Shown: positions 23,229 to 32,407, counted from the first letter of the stretch. The stretch is DNA of 64,000 nt from Elusimicrobiota bacterium (GCA_016194745.1 JACQBA010000012.1:335224-399223); one strand, 5' to 3'. Notes: generated by a model not told the origin, from the sequence alone. Made by a program: numbers and translations.

Positions 23229-24688
23229 AGCTGGCTCAGTCCGTAGAAGGGGCGTTCTCCTTGCTTCCAAACCCTGGGCCGCTCAAAGATCGGGTCAGCC
23301 TTCACTAGATACCGGATTAGATCGGCAAAGTCCTTAAACTTCTCTTTGGGCTTGCCGGTCAGCGGATCTCGGGACCATCTCTCGAGAGCCTTGATGGTGT
23401 TCGGGCACGTTGGCGAGACAAGCAGCTTGGGGCGATTGATCCCGTCTAGAGGCTTGTCCCTGTTCCAGTTTAAGGCCTCTTTCACCGCTAGAATCCCGGT
23501 TTCGACTTCGCTCTCCTCGCCGGCGGTGCTGTAGGAGTCATCAAAGAATAGGTCATGCTCCCGGAATTCGTCTTTGAGGGATTCCCCGCCGACCTGTCGC
23601 CTCTGGTTGCCAAAATAGCGGTCTAGGATTCGCTTCTCGATTGCTTTCCCGTCATCCAGAATCTTGATTAGGTCCGCATAGTCCTTCACGCCGAAAGAGT
23701 TGTCTTTGGAGCCCTCAAATTCGAACTCCGGCCATTCCTTGAAAATCTGGATGACTCCCGAGGGATCGACGAATGCGTAGAGGATCGCGAAAGGCTTACC
23801 GATGGCCGGATCAACAACCATGTAGAAGGTTGCGAACTCAGGCGGGATAATCGGGGCCGCGGCAATGTGAACGCTCCGATCAAATTGCTTGTAGATCCTG
23901 CCGGAGAAGGACAAGGGCTTGCCCGTCTTGCGGGCCTCTCTTTCGTCGGCATCGTAGCTCTTGAGGATGGTTTCTATCTGCTCATGCTCAAGGGTCCCAT
24001 TGATTCCGTGCTGCTTACAGTTCGCTTCAACGTCGGAGTAGATAACTCTAATTTTGTCTCCGTCAGCCTTCCCGAAAATCCCGTCTACGATCCAAGGATT
24101 CTCAGACAGGGACGTAGCGGCTCCGAGGATGATCCCTCCGGCTCTGGTTCTAGCGACGGCTTCTTTGAACAAATCTTCCGGGGGCGGCTCATTAAATAGG
24201 ATCAATCCGATTGAAGGCCCGGCCATCTCGCTAGGGTCCTGGTCGTAGCTGAACAGGTCGATAGTCCAGCCCGTATCGGTAATGAACTCGGAATCAAACG
24301 GCTTGCCTTTCTTCCTGGCGGTGTATCGGTTCTTGGGGAATAGCTCTTTGATTGCGGTCTGAAGGCTGCCGATGCTGTCCAACTCTCTTGGAGTCGAGCA
24401 AAGGCGGGCCCTCTTGGCATGGGGCCACTTCTGGAAAATGTCGGCTCCGAAGAACTCTTTATTGGCCAGCTCGGGATAGGCGAACGCGGCGAGGATCGCG
24501 ACGGACCCGTAGCTCTTTCCTGATCCGTTTCCGCCTCCGTTCCAGACTTGCCAGGCTCCGGGCTTGGAAATCTCACAGATAAAATTCCGCTGCCCCCCGT
24601 TCGGGGTGAAGTAGCGCAGCCGTTCTTCAACCTTTCGGCGGGCCAGCTCGCGGGCGAGCTTTTCTAGCCTCTGCTCATCCGGCGTCAT
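23225..24688 (-). CDS. Terminase large subunit (phage DNA packaging motor)
   Basis: A 487-aa ATPase/nuclease that would translocate DNA into a prohead and cut it. The N-terminal ATPase has Walker A GGGNGSGKSYG at about residues 50-60 and Walker B IGLILFNEPPPE near 165. A RNase-H-like nuclease half follows, with FYMVVDPAIGKP near residue 290 supplying the first acidic residue and DDSY and DFADLIRYLV further on. Length and order are those of an intact enzyme. It overlaps the small subunit by 14 bases. Confidence 0.88.
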   Translation of the reverse strand: MTPDEQRLEKLARELARRKVEERLRYFTPNGGQRNFICEISKPGAWQVWNGGGNGSGKSYGSVAILAAFAYPELANKEFFGADIFQKWPHAKRARLCSTPRELDSIGSLQTAIKELFPKNRYTARKKGKPFDSEFITDTGWTIDLFSYDQDPSEMAGPSIGLILFNEPPPEDLFKEAVARTRAGGIILGAATSLSENPWIVDGIFGKADGDKIRVIYSDVEANCKQHGINGTLEHEQIETILKSYDADEREARKTGKPLSFSGRIYKQFDRSVHIAAAPIIPPEFATFYMVVDPAIGKPFAILYAFVDPSGVIQIFKEWPEFEFEGSKDNSFGVKDYADLIKILDDGKAIEKRILDRYFGNQRRQVGGESLKDEFREHDLFFDDSYSTAGEESEVETGILAVKEALNWNRDKPLDGINRPKLLVSPTCPNTIKALERWSRDPLTGKPKEKFKDFADLIRYLVKADPIFERPRVWKQGERPFYGLSQL

Positions 24689-25091
24689 TCGTTGCCTTCA
24701 ATGCGTCGGCGGTTGCCCTTTTCCGTTCGATGATCTTCTGCATCTCCGCTTCAATCTCTGAGTCCGTTTGGTTGGAGACAAGGCCAGTAGTCGGGACCCA
24801 TCCGTCAAAGCGTTGGTAGCCGATCTCGATAGCCCGGATATTTCCTTTCTTCGCGGCTTTGAAAAGGGCCTTATCCAAATCGATAATCTCTCTGGCGTAG
24901 CGTCTCCGGCGCTCCTCTTTGATCCAGGCCCAATCAACCCCCTTCTCCCATCGCCAGATGGTCTTGCGATCAACGCCTAGCTCCTTGGCGATTTCCTCCC
25001 GGTTCATCGTGTCGCCTGCCGGGTTAAGCAGGAATTCTAGGTAGCGATCCTTGCCTGTGAGGGGCGCGGCTTCGGTATCGGCCTCGTTCAT
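24675..25091 (-). CDS. Terminase small subunit-like HTH protein
   Basis: A 138-aa protein with an HTH near residues 28-55 (TMNREEIAKELGVDRKTIWRWEKG), followed by a basic helix and a C-terminal charged helical region. This matches phBC6A51-type small terminase subunits that recognise the packaging site. It lies immediately before the large subunit, as usual, and overlaps the 531-aa gene by ATGA. Confidence 0.8.
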   Translation of the reverse strand: MNEADTEAAPLTGKDRYLEFLLNPAGDTMNREEIAKELGVDRKTIWRWEKGVDWAWIKEERRRRYAREIIDLDKALFKAAKKGNIRAIEIGYQRFDGWVPTTGLVSNQTDSEIEAEMQKIIERKRATADALKATNDAG

Positions 25092-26683
25092 GGCGTCCTC
25101 TGGCTGTTGTAGTAGGGCGCGAGTGCTTCTCTGCCCGCCTGTCCTCCAAGGATGTTCAACGGCCCCGCTGGGATCCTCGGGAGACTCGTAGCGGCTTTGT
25201 ATCCATAGGCGTAGGCGCGGGGGGAAAACGCGGGCGCGACTCCGTAGGCGAGGAGAGAAAGGGGATTCGTGAGTGCTGCCGTCCCGGCTTTCACGGCTCC
25301 GAATCCAAGCCCAGCACTAAAGCCTGTTGCTGGAAGCGAACGCATGAGCGGGGAGAGGTCCCCGGCCGCGGTGAAGGCTCGAGCGTTCGCGACCTCTCCG
25401 GCAACCTCGGGGAGCTGCGCCCCGACTGACTCAATGGCCCGCTTCTGTAGAGTGCTGTTCGGATTGGCAAACACTCTGCGGACGTAGCCAATCAGGTCGT
25501 TTGCGTTAGTCATCTTCGACGCTTCGGATTCAATGTCCTTTGCCTGGGCCCATGCGCTGTTGATTCCCGCAATCGGTCGAAGACTCGGAGTCTCGTTGAT
25601 GAATCCCGAAACCATGCCTTTGACGCTCTGCAAAGCAGCGCCCAGAGTCGTGCCCTTGTGATCGCGGATATATCCGTTCAGGTCCTTTTGGAATTCGTAA
25701 ATCTGCGTCGGGGTTGCGTCGGAGTAGCGATATTTCTCCAGTCGGTCGAGAATCCTGGTCTGAAAGAACTTCGCTTCGAGCGTGTCCGCGTTTCTCTCGG
25801 GATTCAGGTAGCCGAAATTCTGATTGATCTCCTCGCGGATCTGCGGCACGAGTCTTTCGGTGCTGACGCGGACGGGCTCGCGGGAGTTCTGGGATAGATT
25901 CTTAACCCCGGCTCGATAGACGTTCTCTAGCTCATGGGTCGAATTGCTAACTGCAGTCCTGAGTCCGTTGGCGATGTCGTCTGCGGTTTCCGGTCCCTTC
26001 CCGACATAGCTTAGGACGCGATCAACGTTGTCCTTGAAGTATTGCCATGACGCTTCGGGGATTCCTCCGAAGGCTCTGGAGGTCGCGAGGTAGTTGTAGA
26101 TCGGTGGGATTACGGCCCGTCCGGCTTTGACGGCTCCCCCCAAGACGCCTACGCCCTTCGCGGTCGCGATTCCTTCGGCCTTCGCTTGGTTGAAGGCGTC
26201 CGAAGGGCTGACCATCGGAGCGCCGGAGCCTAAGAGCGATCCGGCATTTTGAAAACCAGTTTGAGCAAGTCTCCCGACTCCGGCCGCAAGCCCCGTCCCG
26301 CCTGCCTCGATCCCAAGACCTAAGACCGGTCCGGCGTATGGGGCTAGCGCCGCGGCCCCGCTGGCGGCAAGCGTTGCGGGCTGGGCGGCGATGGTCGCGG
26401 CCATCGGCCCAGCGTTCTGCCCCAGGTAGTCTCCGGCCCGTTCGCCCAGGCTCTGCGGCTGGCGTTGAGGCATTCCCATGAAGGCGGGGCCTGAGCGCTC
26501 ACCGACTCGCATCACTTCTGCCGATGCTCTAAAAGGCGCGGCGATGGCAGAGAATCCGCTTTCGAGTAGTCCCGGCGCGTCCTGTGGTGCCTGAGAAGGG
26601 GAATCGTGTAGCCGTTCGCCCAAATCGCTGAGGTCGTGGGGATTGTCCTTTGTGGCCCCGATGTCGGAGAGGTCGTATTTCAC
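25088..26683 (-). CDS. Putative internal virion/DNA-ejection protein
   Basis: A 531-aa protein. Residues about 85-200 are a long Ala/Gly-rich hydrophobic region with several potential membrane-inserting helices. The middle (about 230-400) is helical and charged, and the C-terminus is again Gly/Ala-rich (AGLGFGAVKAGTAALTNPLS). Such amphipathic, membrane-active proteins are typical of podovirus internal proteins ejected with DNA. No conserved catalytic motif is visible. It overlaps its neighbours by ATGA on both sides, in a late-type cluster. Confidence 0.55.
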   Translation of the reverse strand: MKYDLSDIGATKDNPHDLSDLGERLHDSPSQAPQDAPGLLESGFSAIAAPFRASAEVMRVGERSGPAFMGMPQRQPQSLGERAGDYLGQNAGPMAATIAAQPATLAASGAAALAPYAGPVLGLGIEAGGTGLAAGVGRLAQTGFQNAGSLLGSGAPMVSPSDAFNQAKAEGIATAKGVGVLGGAVKAGRAVIPPIYNYLATSRAFGGIPEASWQYFKDNVDRVLSYVGKGPETADDIANGLRTAVSNSTHELENVYRAGVKNLSQNSREPVRVSTERLVPQIREEINQNFGYLNPERNADTLEAKFFQTRILDRLEKYRYSDATPTQIYEFQKDLNGYIRDHKGTTLGAALQSVKGMVSGFINETPSLRPIAGINSAWAQAKDIESEASKMTNANDLIGYVRRVFANPNSTLQKRAIESVGAQLPEVAGEVANARAFTAAGDLSPLMRSLPATGFSAGLGFGAVKAGTAALTNPLSLLAYGVAPAFSPRAYAYGYKAATSLPRIPAGPLNILGGQAGREALAPYYNSQRTP

Positions 26684-27792
26684 TGGATCCTCCGAGCCCC
26701 GCGCTTGAGAGCTTCATTTACCTTGTTCGCCGGAACGCTCCACTTGCTGCCGTCGGGCATTTGGACGCGGACCTCACTGCCTGGCTGGCTCTGTCTCTGA
26801 TACTGCGACGGGACCCGCGCTCCCTCCTGCTTGAGGTTCGCAATTGCCAGCTCGCGTGATCTCGCCTTCTGTGCCATCACGTCTTTGGAATCTCCCGGTG
26901 AGGGAAAATACTGCTTTCCGTAATTGCTCCATTCGGATTCAGTGACTGCTGCTCCCGATTCTCTGCGAAGAATGGCGTTGATGAACTGTCGTCTGGATTG
27001 ATTCATGCCTTGGATCTTTTCCGACTGCATCACATTCGGCAGCATGGATTGCAGGCCCGTCTCCAAAGAGCCGGGGTTAGCTCCCGACATCTCTAGTTGC
27101 GCGAGCATGTCATGCGCCTGCTGCGCCTTGTCTGCAAACCCTCGGGCCGCCTGCTCCGACTGCGCGGGGGTTCTGTCCGGGATCGGCGTATAGTGCGGGC
27201 CCGTGGGCGATGGGGTGATCAGATACGGAATCCCGTCAATGACTTCCCTTCGCGGCCCCTGCCGCATTGCGTCCGCCTGGGCGTTGAGTTGATTGGCTTG
27301 CGCCTCTTTCTCGCGCACTGTGGCGACCTGGCCAGCCATTCCCAACTGCGCTTGCTGCATGTGCATCCCGACCGCCTGCCGGAGATATCCAACGCCCGGA
27401 TGCTCCTGAGCGGGAGAGTTCTGGATCTGGCCGTCTTGGGGTTGTAGCGCCATCGGAAAGGGCTGCTGAGCCTGCGGGGGAGTCATCATGTTTGGATTGG
27501 GCTGAAGATTGAATGATGGCTGGGGCGCTTGCTGATAGGGAGCGGGCTGTAGAGCTTGGGACATATGCTCATTGATGAACTGCGGAGTGAGGCCCTGATT
27601 TTGGAGGGCGAAACTCGCCTCTGCGGCCTGGTTGTTGAACCGCTGGCCCCTCAACTGCTCTGCCTGTAGAGCCATCTGACTCTCTTGCATCTTCATCCGG
27701 TGATAGTCGCTGAATATCGATTCGATGCCGGACGCGATGTCTGGATACTGCTGCGGCTGAGCGAAATTAGGCGGCTGGAATTTTAGTCCCAT
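26680..27792 (-). CDS. Gln-rich phage structural/ejection-type protein
   Basis: A 370-aa protein with a Gln/Pro-rich N-terminal half (PQAQQPFPMALQPQDGQ-like tracts) and helical middle. The conserved block FINAILRRESGAAVTESEW followed by KQYFPSPGDS is common in proteins next to ejection genes of tailed phages. The C-terminal residues VQMPDGSKWSVPANKVNEAL form a short domain that looks like a small beta motif. The RBS TAGGAGAAACC is strong. Confidence 0.6.
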   Translation of the reverse strand: MGLKFQPPNFAQPQQYPDIASGIESIFSDYHRMKMQESQMALQAEQLRGQRFNNQAAEASFALQNQGLTPQFINEHMSQALQPAPYQQAPQPSFNLQPNPNMMTPPQAQQPFPMALQPQDGQIQNSPAQEHPGVGYLRQAVGMHMQQAQLGMAGQVATVREKEAQANQLNAQADAMRQGPRREVIDGIPYLITPSPTGPHYTPIPDRTPAQSEQAARGFADKAQQAHDMLAQLEMSGANPGSLETGLQSMLPNVMQSEKIQGMNQSRRQFINAILRRESGAAVTESEWSNYGKQYFPSPGDSKDVMAQKARSRELAIANLKQEGARVPSQYQRQSQPGSEVRVQMPDGSKWSVPANKVNEALKRGARRIQ

Positions 27793-27800
27793 GGTTTCTC

Positions 27801-28466
27801 CTAGAAACTGCCGAATGACTGCCCTACCTTACTGCCGATGCTGGCTCCAAGGCCCATCGCCATCGGTCCCCCGGGCATTCCGATCAATCCGCCCGCTACC
27901 GCTCCGCCAAGCCCAACGAGTGCGCCCGTTCTGTTTCTTCGGCTCGCCGCGTTCAGATAGCCGTTGTAGTCGTTCTGCATCCGGTAGTAATCCTCAATGT
28001 CCCAGGCGCGTTGGCGGGCTTCATCTTTAAGACCGTAAGCCCGAGAGAGGACGCTATCACCGATGCCGGAATACTGATTGTTCAATCCCCGTTGCCCCTG
28101 CCCGTAGAATTCGGCAAGACTCGGGGCCTGCTGTGCGGCCAGCTGTTGACCAGCCTGAAGAATTGAGTTGCCCTGTCCGCTGCTCCACTGCCGTCCGGAC
28201 TGGGCGAACTGTGCGTTCGCGGTGTCGGCAGCTTGGGAAAGGAACCGCTGATTGGCCTGGGTCAGGATATCGCCGTATTGCGTCTGCTGCTGAGATAGGC
28301 GAGACTGGGTAGCCTCCGGCGAACCTTGCAGAAATTGTCCTAGCTCGAAGGCGGAAAGGTGTCCCGCGTCGAAATAGGGCTGAAGGAAGGAATGCTCCTC
28401 GTTCGTGCCGGCGCGGCTGAGCATCCGTTGAAAGAGTTGGTCGATTTGGTTTCGGTCGTAGGCCAT
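27801..28466 (-). CDS. Gln-rich phage protein with Gly-rich hydrophobic tail
   Basis: A 221-aa protein with a long Gln/Ser-rich helical middle (residues 60-140) and a C-terminal glycine-zipper-like membrane segment (LVGLGGAVAGGLIGMPGGPMAMGLG). It resembles small internal/ejection proteins and probably acts with the two larger ones downstream. The RBS AAGGAGAAC is strong. The function is inferred from composition and position. Confidence 0.55.
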   Translation of the reverse strand: MAYDRNQIDQLFQRMLSRAGTNEEHSFLQPYFDAGHLSAFELGQFLQGSPEATQSRLSQQQTQYGDILTQANQRFLSQAADTANAQFAQSGRQWSSGQGNSILQAGQQLAAQQAPSLAEFYGQGQRGLNNQYSGIGDSVLSRAYGLKDEARQRAWDIEDYYRMQNDYNGYLNAASRRNRTGALVGLGGAVAGGLIGMPGGPMAMGLGASIGSKVGQSFGSF

Positions 28467-28475
28467 ATGTTCTCC

Positions 28476-28784
28476 TTAGGACAGGTTGATGTTCATTTCG
28501 AATCTGACTTTATGCCGCCATCGTGCAGCCTCTGGGTGCTGTTCCAAAATGCCCTCGAGCTGCGAACCTCTTAAGACTCCGGCTGAAAGGGCGCGGTCGA
28601 TACCATCGAAGTCATCTTGCGTCGGCAATCGCCCCAAGTGCTTCAAGAACAGGTTGGCGATGTAGCCTCGCACGATATTGAAGATCGCGGCGGGCGTTGC
28701 TTCGCTCCACTTCTCAGACTCCACCGCGGCGCGGTCAGATGGATTGAGCGTGCGTTCTACGTTTTGGAATGTTTCAAACTTCAT
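28476..28784 (-). CDS. Small phage protein, unknown function
   Basis: A 102-aa protein. The ATG at 28784 overlaps the preceding stop (ATGA), so the longer frame to 28847 is rejected. It is helical and charged, with a FNIVRGYIANLFLKHLGRLPTQDDF segment. No recognised domain. It lies between the helicase module and the ejection-type genes, so may be a late regulator or structural component. Confidence 0.6.
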   Translation of the reverse strand: MKFETFQNVERTLNPSDRAAVESEKWSEATPAAIFNIVRGYIANLFLKHLGRLPTQDDFDGIDRALSAGVLRGSQLEGILEQHPEAARWRHKVRFEMNINLS

Positions 28785-29062
28785 GCTGGCCTCTGGGCCT
28801 GGATGATGGCCGCAACGTCTTTGATCTGTCCGGGGTTGAACACGCAAACGGCTTCAAGGTCGCCGCGTTGGACAACCTTGAGCCCGAGCGTTACCAGCTT
28901 TCGGAGCGCGACCGGCGACTGAACGAGAACAGCGAGCGACCCGTTGCGCCCGTGCGGATAGATCGCCCCGTACTCTCCTGGAATCTCGAGACTCCACGGC
29001 GCATCGCCGGTCCCGTCGTCGCGGACGCGATAGCGATTAGCGAAGGCGCGTAGATCGGTCAT
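28781..29062 (-). CDS. Small phage protein downstream of the helicase
   Basis: A 93-aa protein with a compact alpha/beta look (WSLEIPGEYGAIYPHG, then LAVLVQSPVALRKL). No family recognised. ATGA overlaps on both sides place it in the helicase operon. Confidence 0.6.
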   Translation of the reverse strand: MTDLRAFANRYRVRDDGTGDAPWSLEIPGEYGAIYPHGRNGSLAVLVQSPVALRKLVTLGLKVVQRGDLEAVCVFNPGQIKDVAAIIQAQRPA

Positions 29063-30402
29063 TCGCTCTCTCTCATGTAGGCGTCGGCTGCCATTGCTTC
29101 CTTGCGGACTAGGCCATGGCTCGGGACCTTCTTGAAGTTCGGAGCATTCTCTGGCTCCATCTCTCCGAAGTCCACCAATTCGCGATTGAGAGCGAAGCTG
29201 ACGGCCCCGGTGAATCCGTGCCGGTTCTTCTCGAGGTGCCCGACGATCTCAGTAACGGGAGCCATCGTGTCCTTGGTCTTTCGGCTGAGTAAAAGCACCT
29301 GATCTGCCTCCGCCTCAATTGCGCCCCCATCCCTCAGATCTGATAATTTCGGAGTGCCGCCGTCGTCGCGGTCTACGATTCGGTTCATTTGGCAGCCCAA
29401 GAAAATGACCACCTTCGATTCAATCGCTATAGTCTTGAGGCCCGTCATGAATGCGTCGATTTCGCGGGTCGTGTTCTCGGCCCTGGGCTTGGCGAAGCGT
29501 TGAAGGTAGTCGCAAATCACAACGTCCGGCTTGACGCGAGCGATAGCAGCTCTAACGTCTCCGAGGTCCGGGCGGGCCTTGTCGATAACATGGATCTTCA
29601 GTTTCCCATGAATTCCGGCGCACGCCTCCGTCAGTCGCTGCCGATCATCCCCGGCGATTGAACCTTTGCGGAACTTCCACGCGGAGACTCCAGCCATTGC
29701 TGGAAGAACGCGGCCGACAAACTGCGCTGCCTGCATCTCGGTGCTGAAGATCAAGACCGAAAGCCCGCGCTCTGCCACGTTGACGGCAACGCGTGTTAGG
29801 AACGCGGTCTTACCTCCACCAGGGCGGGCGCTCACGGTGAAGAGATCGCCCCGCTTTAATCCCCCGAGGAGTCTGTCTAGTTCTTGGAGTCCGGTTTCAA
29901 TCGTGGGCTCGCGCCCCTTGTCCATCGCGTCCAAGTAGTCCGGCAAGTTGCGCGAGAGATCAAAAATTCTCTGCCCGTCGGCTTGGCTCCGAAGGATCGC
30001 CAACTTTTGAAGTTCGGCTAGACATTCGTCGCTAGGGTCCTTGGCTAGCTCTCCGGCCAGGATTGCCATGCGGTCGGCGTAATGGGCCCGCTTCACTTGC
30101 CCGAGGTGATAGCTCAAATGCTCTTTCTGTATCCGCGTCCGGCAGATTTCGTCAATGAAGGTCGGCCCGCCGATCTCGCCCAACTGACCGGCAGCTTTCA
30201 GGGCTTGAGTAACGCTCAACTCGTCCACGGCTCCTTGGGACTTCAGTAGCTCGAGGACCGAAGTGAACACTTCCCGGTGCCGGGAATCGCGGAACATCTC
30301 GGGAGTGAGGGCGTCCCGGATCTCGGGAGCCAGCTCGCCCCAGACCAGGCAAAGGCCCAACACGCCGCGCTCGGACTCCAGGGCTTCGGTCATGGCGATC
30401 AT
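29059..30402 (-). CDS. Phage replicative DNA helicase (DnaB family)
   Basis: A 447-aa helicase. The N-terminal DnaB domain (about residues 5-105: EALESERGVLGLCL, MFRDSRHREVF) interacts with primase. The C-terminal RecA-like motor has a Walker A SARPGGGKTAF near residue 200, FSTEMQAAQF, DVVICDYLQRFAKP (Walker B), and SDLRDGGAIEAEADQVLLL. It would unwind element DNA during replication, so the element likely drives its own replication. The ATG overlaps the preceding replication gene (ATGA). Confidence 0.92.
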   Translation of the reverse strand: MIAMTEALESERGVLGLCLVWGELAPEIRDALTPEMFRDSRHREVFTSVLELLKSQGAVDELSVTQALKAAGQLGEIGGPTFIDEICRTRIQKEHLSYHLGQVKRAHYADRMAILAGELAKDPSDECLAELQKLAILRSQADGQRIFDLSRNLPDYLDAMDKGREPTIETGLQELDRLLGGLKRGDLFTVSARPGGGKTAFLTRVAVNVAERGLSVLIFSTEMQAAQFVGRVLPAMAGVSAWKFRKGSIAGDDRQRLTEACAGIHGKLKIHVIDKARPDLGDVRAAIARVKPDVVICDYLQRFAKPRAENTTREIDAFMTGLKTIAIESKVVIFLGCQMNRIVDRDDGGTPKLSDLRDGGAIEAEADQVLLLSRKTKDTMAPVTEIVGHLEKNRHGFTGAVSFALNRELVDFGEMEPENAPNFKKVPSHGLVRKEAMAADAYMRESE

Positions 30403-31199
30403 GAGAGCCCCCGAGACGCGGTAAGGGCCCGCGTTGCGGCCAGCTTGGCTTCGGTGTCATCGGCGGGTCTGCCGTTGCCTAGCGGCCTTTGGCGGGCTCC
30501 TGGGGCGTCCTGGGCATTGCAGAGCCAGCGATTGAGAAAGGCGGGGACTCCCTTCGCTGTCTTGCGCTTCGTTGGGTTGTCCCGGCACCACTGCGCGGCC
30601 TTCCTGCACTCTGCTTCGACGTTCACGGCGGGATAGGCCTGCTCGTACTCGCGGACTTTGGCCGTTGTTAGGGGCCAGTCTTTCGTTCCGTTGCCTACGC
30701 ATGGGACGGTCAGCAAAGGCGGCTCCGTGGCCTCAGGCTGTTGGAGGCTCGGAGCTGTCCTTTGGTTGGTAGGGTTGTGTACGGTACGGTCTAAGGTGGA
30801 ATTTCCCGGACAGTCCTTGGACGGTCCACGGACAGCCTTAGGTTGCTGTGCCGCACGCTCCGCACGCTTCCGTTCTCGATCCCGCATGAGGCGGCCTGCA
30901 TAGTCTGCCCAAGCATGGATTTGGCCCGACGGCTCGACAAATCCCGACTCCCCGTTAGGCCCCGTTTCAGTGAGCGCATTCCAGAGCTTGTCCGATTGGT
31001 TCTCTGGATAGTCCATTTCCTGCGCGACATCGCGGCGGTCGAGCCCGCTTAGATCGCCCGATTCGGCATGGTCGAGGGCGTACCACCAAAGTTCATGGAG
31101 CATCCCAATCGCCTGCGGTCTGGACAGTCCAAGGACGCGGCAAAAGCGCTTGAGCTTCGGATCTGATTTGAGGCGCTGGTGAGACTCGATCCAGGCCAT
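30399..31199 (-). CDS. Phage replication initiator/helicase-loader-like protein
   Basis: A 266-aa protein. The N-terminal about 95 residues look like a winged-helix domain (SDPKLKRFCRVLGLSRPQAIGMLHELWWYAL). A basic helix and a low-complexity linker follow. The C-terminal part (EAECRKAAQWCRDNPTKRKTAKGVPAFLNRWL) matches the helicase-loader tail seen in lambda O-like and DnaT-like proteins. Direct coupling to the DnaB gene supports the role; exact biochemical identity is not certain. Confidence 0.72.
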   Translation of the reverse strand: MAWIESHQRLKSDPKLKRFCRVLGLSRPQAIGMLHELWWYALDHAESGDLSGLDRRDVAQEMDYPENQSDKLWNALTETGPNGESGFVEPSGQIHAWADYAGRLMRDRERKRAERAAQQPKAVRGPSKDCPGNSTLDRTVHNPTNQRTAPSLQQPEATEPPLLTVPCVGNGTKDWPLTTAKVREYEQAYPAVNVEAECRKAAQWCRDNPTKRKTAKGVPAFLNRWLCNAQDAPGARQRPLGNGRPADDTEAKLAATRALTASRGLS

Positions 31200-31366
31200 C
31201 AGCGAGCGCCCCGCTCAGCGATCATTTCCGTGATTACCTGCGGCCATGACGCGGGGATGCTTCTCCGCATCTGGCTCTCGATCCTTAGATTATCCGCGTG
31301 GAGCGTTGCGAACATCTCCCGGTGCGACGACTTGATTTCGTTCAGCACTTCGGTTATTCTCTTCAT
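31199..31366 (-). CDS. Small helical protein, 55 aa
   Basis: A 55-residue charged helical peptide (starts MKRITEVLNEIKSSHREMF). The ATG at 31366 has a good RBS (GAGGA), and its stop overlaps the next ATG (TGATG). Unknown function; an early gene of the element by position. Confidence 0.6.
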   Translation of the reverse strand: MKRITEVLNEIKSSHREMFATLHADNLRIESQMRRSIPASWPQVITEMIAERGAR

Positions 31367-31379
31367 AGTTCCTCGTTCA

Positions 31380-31415
31380 AGCGCCCCGCGTCCGCCAAGA
31401 TTTGGGGCGCTTTTT
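31380..31415 (+). terminator. Hairpin followed by T-run on the plus strand
   Basis: Stem AGCGCCCC / GGGGCGCT with a 16-nt loop, then five T on the plus strand. All neighbouring genes read on the minus strand, where the hairpin is followed only by TT. It may block antisense transcription or cause partial attenuation between the HTH gene and the replication operon. Confidence 0.45.
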
Positions 31416-31595
31416 CTATTTGGCTTTCTGCATGGCGGCCCTAAGCCGAACAACTTCACTCTCGGGGTAGAGTCGCCAGCCTCCGACGGTACGAAAGGAT
31501 TTGATTTTTCCCTGTTCAGCCCAGAGCGCTAGAGTGCGGGAGCAAACGCCGATCTGCCGCGCTGCGACTGAGGCAAGACAACCGATTTCGGTCAT
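31416..31595 (-). CDS. Excisionase-like small HTH protein (MerR-type)
   Basis: A 59-residue reading frame not long enough for usual ORF cut-offs. It reads MTEIGCLASVAARQIGV, then CSRTLALWAEQGKIKS, then FRTVGGWRLYPESEVVRLRAAM. This is the winged-HTH signature of MerR/excisionase proteins (a helix-turn-helix, the GWRLY wing, and a final recognition helix). Such proteins direct integrase toward excision or repress early promoters. Direct repeats lie immediately upstream and could be its binding sites. Confidence 0.78.
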   Translation of the reverse strand: MTEIGCLASVAARQIGVCSRTLALWAEQGKIKSFRTVGGWRLYPESEVVRLRAAMQKAK

Positions 31596-31608
31596 GTCTC
31601 AAGTCTAA

Positions 31609-31662
31609 GCGATATTTCGGAACTCTTGAAGGCTACAAAAGCACGCTATTTTAGGAACACTC
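31609..31662 (-). promoter_or_regulatory. Two direct operator-like repeats upstream of the HTH gene
   Basis: GCGATATTTCGGAACTCT (31609-31626) and GCTATTTTAGGAACACT (31645-31661 or 31662) share GC-AT-TTT-GGAAC-CT, with starts 36 bp apart on the same side of the helix. They lie between the HTH start and the next gene and could bind an Xis- or repressor-type protein. Confidence 0.45.
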
Positions 31663-31687
31663 TGGCGAGCTGCGTGGAGAGGGAAGT

Positions 31688-32380
31688 CTAGCGGCGGGAA
31701 GTCGATCGCGCGGGTCGGTCGCGCCTCAGAATTTGTTTTGTGCGCAATAAGTGTTTCGCATCGTTTGGAATATCAAAAACGCTGGCCGCAATTCTCGCCA
31801 CCTTATCAGGGCGGGGGGCTCCAATGAGGCTTCTAAGATATTGCCCGAGAGTGGCAATAAAATAAGTCTGGGGACTTGCGAATTTTGGCCGGTGAGCTGG
31901 GCCCTTCATACTTGACATGCGTCGAAGAAAGAAAAATCCCAGGTGATTATTTCCGTCATGCTGCCGGCTGGCCGCTCTGAACTCTGCTTGTATTTCTTCT
32001 AACCGTTTCCGCTTTCTGTCGTTGGCCATTGTCCCGCTGATGCTGACCCGTCTAAATTTTTTCCTAATGCGCGTAGCCAGTTGCCGTCGTCGCTTATCGT
32101 CCTGTCCATGGCGTTCGGCTAGTTGGCGATTGCTGTCAAGTCGCACGCTCTTTAGAGTTCGTGTTTCCAAGCGAAGGGACTGCTTGGCAATCTCGACGAT
32201 AGCGGCGAAGCTAGTGCCAGATGGAAGCTTGAGAGCTTGTTGGAGATTGCCCAAGCGTCCAATGGCGGCTCTTATCTCTGACTTTTCCTCTGCACGGAAA
32301 ATGCTCTCGATTGGCCCCTTCCGATAGTCCACGAACCAACCCGCGGCCTGTAGTGATTTCTTGGTCCTTGCGATTGGCAT
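31688..32380 (-). CDS. Basic protein of the element, unknown function
   Basis: A 230-aa, strongly basic, helical protein with many Arg/Lys clusters (DKRRRQLATRIRKKFRRV, NDRKRKRLEEIQAEFRAASRQ) and a basic C-terminus (RDRPARSTSRR). The middle FFFLRRMSSMKGPAHRPKF is unusual. No family recognised; composition suggests nucleic-acid binding. It is the first larger gene after the lipoprotein in the leftward early region. Confidence 0.55.
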   Translation of the reverse strand: MPIARTKKSLQAAGWFVDYRKGPIESIFRAEEKSEIRAAIGRLGNLQQALKLPSGTSFAAIVEIAKQSLRLETRTLKSVRLDSNRQLAERHGQDDKRRRQLATRIRKKFRRVSISGTMANDRKRKRLEEIQAEFRAASRQHDGNNHLGFFFLRRMSSMKGPAHRPKFASPQTYFIATLGQYLRSLIGAPRPDKVARIAASVFDIPNDAKHLLRTKQILRRDRPARSTSRR

Positions 32381-32407
32381 TGATTGCCTTTTCTAACCCA
32401 AGAACAC

